DNA from: Selaginella moellendorffii
Taxonomy: Eukaryota; Streptophyta; Lycopodiopsida; Selaginellales; Selaginellaceae
Direction of reading: 5' to 3'
DNA length: 35,045 nt
NCBI RefSeq assembly: GCF_000143415.4
Contig: NW_003314364.1
Coordinates: forward strand, 606,592 to 641,636
Numbering within the stretch: the stretch's first letter is position 1; each line of letters begins with the position of its first letter. The position numbers and the translations under genes are program-made. The notes beneath the pieces were generated by a model, which worked only from the letters and a program-made list of their open reading frames with translations, ran no database searches and was not told the origin of the DNA. Positions 29,285 through 35,045 of the stretch are shown in pieces.

Positions 29285-29852
29285 GTGTGCTCAAGAGTAG
29301 CTCCCACTTTTAGAAGGGAAACTGACTGTGGTGCTCTTGGCTTATATGGAGTGGTGCCCCACTTAAGTACCTTGCGGCTCATTGGTCCTCGCCCTTCCTA
29401 GGGGCTTGGGCCTTCCCTTCAAGATGGAAGTGGGGGAGTAAGGGTACTCATACTGGGCTATTAGGCCATGGTGTTTCCCCTTGGTGTCCCGAAGAAAGTG
29501 TGGCATCCAAGGCTTGGGATTTAGAAGGTCCCATGATCAAGTCTTATCGTACTAAAGGATGTTAGGAATCTGGAGGTTTGGAGTGCTTGGCTGCTTGTGC
29601 CTGTGGGGAGTGTAGCCAAACCTTAAGTCCAGTCTAAACCAGACAGGGGGATTGGGAGTGATTTAGGAATTTGTGGATGGATGGTTAATGCTCTATTGCT
29701 TGTGTAGTGAGTAGTTGAAACCAAGTAGGACCAAGTAGGAGCGGGTACAATAGGCAGGAACCTTGGCGAAGGAACTTAGATAAGACCAAGGTAGTGTTAG
29801 TCGGATAGACAAGGTAAATTGGCAAATTGGAAAGGAAAAATTTGTGGCTTAC
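29285..29852 (+). repeat. Partial 5' LTR of chromovirus
   Basis: It corresponds to the last ~250 bp of the 33,188-33,981 LTR plus a more diverged middle. It ends ttgtggcttaca and is followed by atttggtattggagc, a primer-binding site resembling that of initiator Met tRNA. Confidence 0.75.
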
Positions 29853-30002
29853 AATTTGGTATTGGAGCTTTTTCCTCAATTTTAGTGAAGGATAGAAGCA
29901 AATTGCTGGGAGATGGCAAAGGCAGGGCGTTAACGAATCAAGGCGGAGACAGAACCTCCTCTAGAGCTGAAGCCTTCTGTCAAATAAGAGGCTATGGATG
30001 AG

Positions 30003-30800
30003 GAATCCTTGCATAAGAAGGACTCCAGTGAGGAAACTTCCAAACAAGAGTCCGGTAATGAAGTTTGGTTGTCCAAGGGTTAATTGGATATTCTAGAAGG
30101 ACAATTGGCTCAGACCAATGCTCTGCTAGAGACTCTCATATGCAAGCTAAAGCGTGATGAGAAGTGGAAGAAAAAGTAAAGGACTGTAGATGTTGTGGAC
30201 CCTTTGGCGGGGACTGAGGCAGAACCAAACAAGGTCAAACAAACCAAAGTGGAATTAATCCCTCAAGCAATTCCCAAGTACAAACCAAAGCCCCCACTAG
30301 TCTTCAAGGGAGTGAATGATTATAAGGTTGTGGAGTATTGGTTTAACAATATGGAGGATTACTTCCAAGTGTTGCGGTTACCAAGCTTATAGAAGGTCCC
30401 ATGTGCAAAAACCATACTTGGCAGATAATACTAAGTCTTGGTGGAGAACAACAAAGGTCAATGAAGGACCGTTGGCCACTTGGGAAATGATGAAGGTGAA
30501 AATCTGTGCAACTTATGTTCCTCCGAATGCTACTCTACACCTAAGGGATGAGTTGAGTAGGCTAAAGCAGACAAGAATTATTCAAGAGTATGTGAATGCA
30601 TTCATGGTGGAGAGGATCCTTGTCATGGATATGGTTGATATAGATGCATTCCATGCTTTCATATAAGGCTTACAGATATGGGCTCAAGGCAAGGTGATGT
30701 GTTGGAACCCAACTAACTACAAGGAAGCTTTAGATGCATCTATTAAGGTGCATTTCAATGATAACTTACGAGAATGGAACACAACAGTGTCAAGGTCCAT
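30003..30800 (+). pseudogene. Chromovirus gag
   Basis: Two overlapping-frame pieces: PPLVFKGVNDYKVVEYWFNN followed by MEDYFQVL; then, in another frame after a TAG where CAG fits (near 30,390), ADNTKSWWRTTKVNEGP, ATWEMMKVKICATYVPPNAT and LSRLKQTRIIQEYVNAF. This is the standard Gypsy gag layout. The zinc knuckle is lost in the deletion near 30.8 kb. Confidence 0.75.
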
Positions 30801-30814
30801 GTTTAGCAAAGGAA

Positions 30815-31520
30815 ACACTTAACAAAGGTGTTTGAGAAACTAAAGGAACACAAGTTGTATACTAAAGAAAGTAAATGTGACTTTGCTCAACAAGAGTTAA
30901 AATTTTTTGGGCATAAGGTGGGCAAGGATGAGCTCAAGGTGGACCTTGAGAAGGTCCAAGCAATTCAGGAATGGGAGTGACCATCAAATGTACATGAGTT
31001 GAGGGCATTCTTTAGACTATGCAATTACTACTGAAAGTTTATCAAAAATTATTTTAGAGTAGCCTTGCTCTTAACGGACCAAACAACAAAAGGGAAGATG
31101 GTATGGACAATGGAATGCGAAGCAGCATTTGTCCACCTCAAAGGGACGTTGAGGAAGACTCCCGTGTTAGCATTACTAGACTTTGGTAAAGACTTCGAGG
31201 TAGAAATAGATGCTTCAAACTTTGCATTGGGTGTAATTTTGAAGCAGGACAACCATCTGGTAGCGTTCTTCTTGAAAGAGTTGGACAAAGCTTAGCAAAA
31301 GTGGCCTACCCATGAGAAGAAATTATTTATGGTGGTCAAGGCGCTTAAGGAGTGATAATACTACCTTGGGAGGCACTTCAAACTTTACATAGATAATATG
31401 GGAACAAAACACTTTTTGTCACAGCCTAACATAAGAGGATAGTGGGCCAATGCTTTGGCTAAGGTCGATTGCGAGATTCTGTATAAACCTAGGAAGAGCA
31501 ACATCATGGCAAATGCTCTA
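30815..31520 (+). pseudogene. Chromovirus reverse transcriptase end and RNase H
   Basis: It begins within the thumb: KVFEKLKEHKLYTKESKCDF, then LKFFGHKVGKDELKVD. TGA (from TGG or CGA) interrupts at about 30,978 and 31,032. RNase H follows from 31,065 (VLALLDFGKDFEVEIDASNF, ALGVILKQD) to ILYKPRKSNIMANALNQK (normally ADALSRK). The catalytic YxDD block is missing, so it is a dead enzyme. Confidence 0.8.
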
Positions 31521-31749
31521 AATCAAAAGGTTAGCTTGAAGTTGGCGATATCCAGTGTGATAATAACCTTTTGGGATGATGTGTGGACAACATATGAGAA
31601 TGATGGTCTCACACAAGAAGTGTTGCTAAGGAACTAAGAGGCGCGGGATGCTCACTAGAGAGGTGAACTGCCAATGGAAGAGAAAATAGGTTATGTAAAA
31701 TACAATGGATTTATCTATTATAAATAAACAAGAGTGTATATTCCAAAAA

Positions 31750-32720
31750 GGGAACTAAGATAGGTAGCTTTAGAAGAGTGTCATGATAGACCTCTTCTAA
31801 GACACAGTAGAGTGCCCAAGATGATAGGCTTACTCAAGAGAAAGTATCACTGGCCAGACATAGCTAAGAATGTCCAAGACTATGTAAAGACATGTTCAAC
31901 ATGTCAGCAAGTCAAAGCCGTGAGTAAGGCTAGTGGGGGCTTGTTACAAAGCCTCCCAATTCCAGATTTCCATGGAAATGTTTTACGATGGACTTCATCA
32001 CAGGACTCCCCCAAAGTGAGGGGTTTGATGCGATATTTATGGTGGTGGACCAGTTTATGAAGATGGCATATTTCATACCCATCACAATAGAAGTGGATGT
32101 GGAAGTTGTGGCAAAGCTATTCTTCGAACAAGTGGTTCGAGTGCAGGGAAGGCCAAAAGAGATCATCTCAGATCGAGATAAGATCTTCACTAGTAGGTTC
32201 TAGAGAAATCTCTTAGAATAAAATTGCACCAAGTTAAAATTCAGCATAGCTTATCATCCATAGACAGGTATTGGGTATTAAGTCAAATTTGATGGCACTA
32301 ACACTTCTTGACAGACGGACAAACGAAAAGAGTGAATAGGCAACTGGAGGATTATTTCCGATGCTATGTCTCTGGAGATTAAATCGATTGGGTAAGTAAT
32401 TTAGGACTTGCAAAAATGTGCTATAACAAGTCACCACATTCGAGTATCGGGGTGAGTCCATGGGAAGTCATTAATGGGCTAGCTATTGAAGGTCTTGTGG
32501 AACTCGGCATGGCCGAGTATCATGGAGAGTTGCCTGTAGTGGAGGCATTCACAGCAAAAAGACTCAATATTTGGAATTTAGTGAGAGATTCCTTGGAATG
32601 GGCTTAACAAAGACAAACTAAGTATGCGGACCAAAAGAGTCGGGATGTAGAGTTCCATCCTGGGGAAAAGGTGTGGCTGAACACTAAGAACCTAAGGCTA
32701 CCAAGTGGGATTAACTAGAA
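31750..32720 (+). pseudogene. Chromovirus integrase
   Basis: Zinc finger with YHWPDIAKNVQDYVKTCSTC, then the core in another frame: MDFITGLPQSEGFDAIFMVV (first Asp) and IISDRDKIFTSRF (second Asp). A post-core segment follows: MCYNKSPHSSIGVSPWEVIN. Stops and frameshifts separate the blocks. Confidence 0.85.
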
Positions 32721-32929
32721 GCTGACCCAAAGGTAAAAATGCATATATTCATGGATATGAGTTTCTTAAGCAGGTTTGTGGGGCCTTGCGAGATTGAGGC
32801 ACGAATTGGTAAGGTGGCTTACCACCTCTGACTTCCTCTAGAGATGGGGAAGATGCAACTTGTGTTCCATGTGAACTTACTCAAGCTGTACTTTGAGGAT
32901 CCGCTTTACAAGGCTAAGTAAGACCTTTA

Positions 32930-33120
32930 CCTAAGGTTATCCAAGGGGAAGAAGAATATGAAGTCGAAGCCATCCTCAATGCGTGCAAGAGTAAGCAACA
33001 AAGATGTGAGGTGAGGGAGTTCCATGTGAAGTGGAAAGGGTTTCCAAACCATGAAACAACATGGGAACAAGAGGAGAATCTAGCAAATGCGTGGGACATA
33101 GTGGAGGAATTTTTGCAAGG
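32930..33120 (+). pseudogene. Integrase C-terminal chromodomain
   Basis: ILNACKSKQQRCEVREFHVK, WKGFPNHETTWEQEENL, then AWDIVEEFLQG. The aromatic and acidic pattern is that of a chromodomain (VKWKG..., TWE...), placing the element among plant chromoviruses. Confidence 0.85.
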
Positions 33121-33187
33121 TAGAACTCTATATACTTATGTAAAATTCAATTAAAAAATCTATTTTGAGAAATTGAGCAATATCATA

Positions 33188-33981
33188 TGTTAGGACTCGA
33201 AGGCGTGCCCAAGATAAGCTAATAAGCATGGGTTAACTAGGTCGACCAAGCGTAGGGAACTAAGCCCGACTCCCCACAAGGATGTCGAATCCATAAAAGT
33301 ATTTTATAGAGGTTGGGTTCGAGTCCAAACCGTCTAGTAAAGCAAGGCTGTATTCAAGTCCCAACCCCATACTAAGGCGTGGTGAGGGGAGGGGTATAGG
33401 GACACTCATGGGCTCTTAGCCAGGAAAGCTAAGTTAGGCACACCGCTAAATAGGGGGATGCCCCTGGAGACATGGTTAATAAGTCATAAGATTAAAAAGA
33501 GACATTTGATGTGGGCATCAAACTTCTTCTATGGGTGCTAGAGTTGTAAGGAACCAACTCCCTAAGGTGTTGTAGGCTGAAGGATCCCCGAAAGCACAAT
33601 CAAAATGATAAAGAGTTCATCAGATGAGACCGAGTCTAAGATTGAGTTCAAGATTGACTTTGAGACCGAGTTCAAGACCGACTTTGAGATCAAGCCCGAG
33701 ACTGATTCTAAGACTGAGTCCTAAGGAAGTGCTCAAGAGCAACTCCCACTCTCGGAAGGGAAACTAACTATGGTGCTCCCGTGGGAGCACTATGGGAATC
33801 CGTGGATGGATGGTTAACGCTCCATTGCTTGTGCAATGAGTAGTTGAAACAAAGTAGGACTAAGTAAGAGCGGGTATAATAGACAGGAACCTTGGCAAGA
33901 GAACTTAGCTAAGGCCAAGGCAGTGTTGGTCAGATACACAAGGTAAGCTGGCAAATTGGAAAGGAAAAACTTGTGGCTTAT
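33188..33981 (+). repeat. 3' LTR of chromovirus
   Basis: It starts TGTTAGGACTCG and ends ttgtggcttaTA (CA mutated). The last part (33,727-33,981) matches the 5' LTR end closely. Confidence 0.75.
33624..33722 (+). repeat. GAxxxxGAG-type short tandem repeat in LTR
   Basis: Repeated units such as gagttcaagaccgactttga and variants of 12-24 bp. An open frame across it (FETEFKTDFEI) is probably incidental. Confidence 0.65.
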
Positions 33982-35045
33982 ATTATCCATCAATATTCTT
34001 TTTAGCCTTGGATTTTTTAGTGTTTATATCATCACCTACTACATGGGTATAACCTTTCTTGGTCAAAGTCCTCCCCCTACTATCTCATAGAAACTTACCC
34101 TAAGGGTATAGGAGACGATCACTTTGGACTTTTACCCCTCAGACTCAGATTTGGTCTTTACCTTAGTTATTAGCAACAAAGGAGAATGATTTGAAAAATG
34201 ATCTATTGAGGTTTAAATATAGAGGAAAAGAGCCCATGAATAAAAGTGCACCTTAGTTTTTAATTGGTTAATGGGTTGGGATGCTTAAAGTTAAAAATCA
34301 TTGGGTTTGAGTACTATTGGGCTAGGAAGTTCAAATTCAAGAGGTTACACTTGGTCTTAAACTCAATTTGAGTAGTATTGGGCTATGTGACCTCCTTGTA
34401 AGTTTAAATTTAAGAGTTTACATTTGGTCTCAAAGTCGATCTCAAACTTAGTTTTGGACTCAATTTAAGACTCAATCTTGACACTTTCATATGTCATGAC
34501 ACTTACAATGTATTGGTTATTCTTTTATCCCTTCCAAAGAGTCACTTCATGCTTGTTCCTCGAGTGCCTATTTAGGAGTTCCACTCTCACTTTTGACTTT
34601 TCAATTGCTCTAAATATGTCTCAAGAGAACACTCTGAAGATTTAAATTCTCAAGGATACTCTTAGATTCAAGATCACTATCTGTGTTGCCACTAGCAGGC
34701 CATGGAATGCTCACACACAAGCTCAAGGCCACCTTGTTGCCACTGGCAAGCCGTGAGATCTCTCTGGAAAACACTCTCCATTTTAAGTTCTAAGTTCTAC
34801 AAAGTTCTACTGTAGTGGTGTAAGCTCCTCTCTTCTCCATTTATGTGGTACATGGTTTCTCTAGCACCTAGTTTGTTACACCAAAATTGGAGTAATCATT
34901 GTGTGCTGATGATTTCTTTGAAAACCTTTGTTGGAAACTTCATTTCTTCATTAACATATGATCCAGTATCTCTTGCAGATGTAATAGTGTTTGCAAAGCA
35001 TTATGATGTGTACTTGGTCCATGAGCTTTAGATTTTGTTGCTTAA
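33982..35045. other. No gene recognised; repeat DNA
   Basis: It contains the third copy of the 17.4/17.7-kb repeat family (34,190-34,430), then non-coding sequence. The ORF at 34,843-35,031 (62 codons) has no domain I recognise. Confidence 0.4.

Larger units (their letters stand above)
29285..33981 (+). mobile_element. Ty3/Gypsy chromovirus, 5'-truncated LTR
   Basis: Internal order: partial 5' LTR (29,285-29,852), primer-binding region, gag, the end of reverse transcriptase, RNase H, integrase, chromodomain, 3' LTR (33,188-33,981). Protease and the front of reverse transcriptase are deleted near 30.8 kb. Many in-frame stops are present, mostly explicable as C-to-T changes on one strand or the other. 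Confidence 0.85.

Noticed and set aside
34843-35031. 62-codon ORF as a gene
   Set aside because: No domain, no splice context and length within chance expectation.

Overview
The window reads as nuclear DNA of a land plant with a large, repeat-filled genome. It has decayed Ty3/Gypsy LTR retrotransposons, GT-AG introns of 30-300 nt, plant-type telomere units (TTTAGGG), and C-to-T stop codons typical of methylated transposons. On the minus strand at 26.2-27.9 kb lie the exons of an epsilon-tubulin gene. Flowering plants and conifers lack this basal-body tubulin, so the host probably makes flagellated sperm (fern, lycophyte, bryophyte, or cycad/Ginkgo). A fern or lycophyte is my best guess from sequence alone.

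Layout. 1-3.9 kb: LTR-like sequence and a broken minus-strand Gypsy integrase. 3,938-17,230: one 13.3-kb DNA transposon with 24-bp terminal inverted repeats (23 of 24 match) and a candidate 4-bp target duplication (TTTA). 17.3-20.4 kb: foldback and tandem repeats, no gene recognised. 20.4-23.6 kb: minus-strand Gypsy element with both LTRs, missing protease and reverse transcriptase. 23.6-24.1 kb: flank of that element, duplicated in inverted orientation at 27.9-28.4 kb. 24.1-26.1 kb: a possible Helitron 3' end and an unidentified two-exon coding fragment. 26.2-27.9 kb: epsilon-tubulin missing its 5' exons. 27.9-29.3 kb: the second arm of the inverted duplication (flank, LTR, gag). 29.3-34.0 kb: plus-strand chromodomain Gypsy element. 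34.0-35.0 kb: further repeats.

The 13.3-kb element is the main discovery. It carries two divergent transcription units. The leftward one encodes a DUF7869-type, RNase H-like transposase candidate. The rightward one, rebuilt across short introns, encodes a ParB-like domain, a basic linker and a degenerate methyltransferase-like motif, followed by an NLS/acidic linker and an FCP1/NIF-type HAD phosphatase domain. About two dozen copies of a 22-bp palindrome (arm ATGGCATGAGG) are spread through the element and I found none outside it. Ten sit inside introns, several of which are only 38-54 nt long and consist largely of the palindrome. In both genes the first intron touches the start codon and holds three palindromes.

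Six premature stops interrupt the two units. Five are TAG where CAG fits and one is TGA where CGA fits. This is the pattern of methylcytosine deamination in a recently silenced element, and the frames are otherwise well kept. The palindromes may be binding sites for an element protein, or hairpins that help splice very short introns; both ideas are inference.
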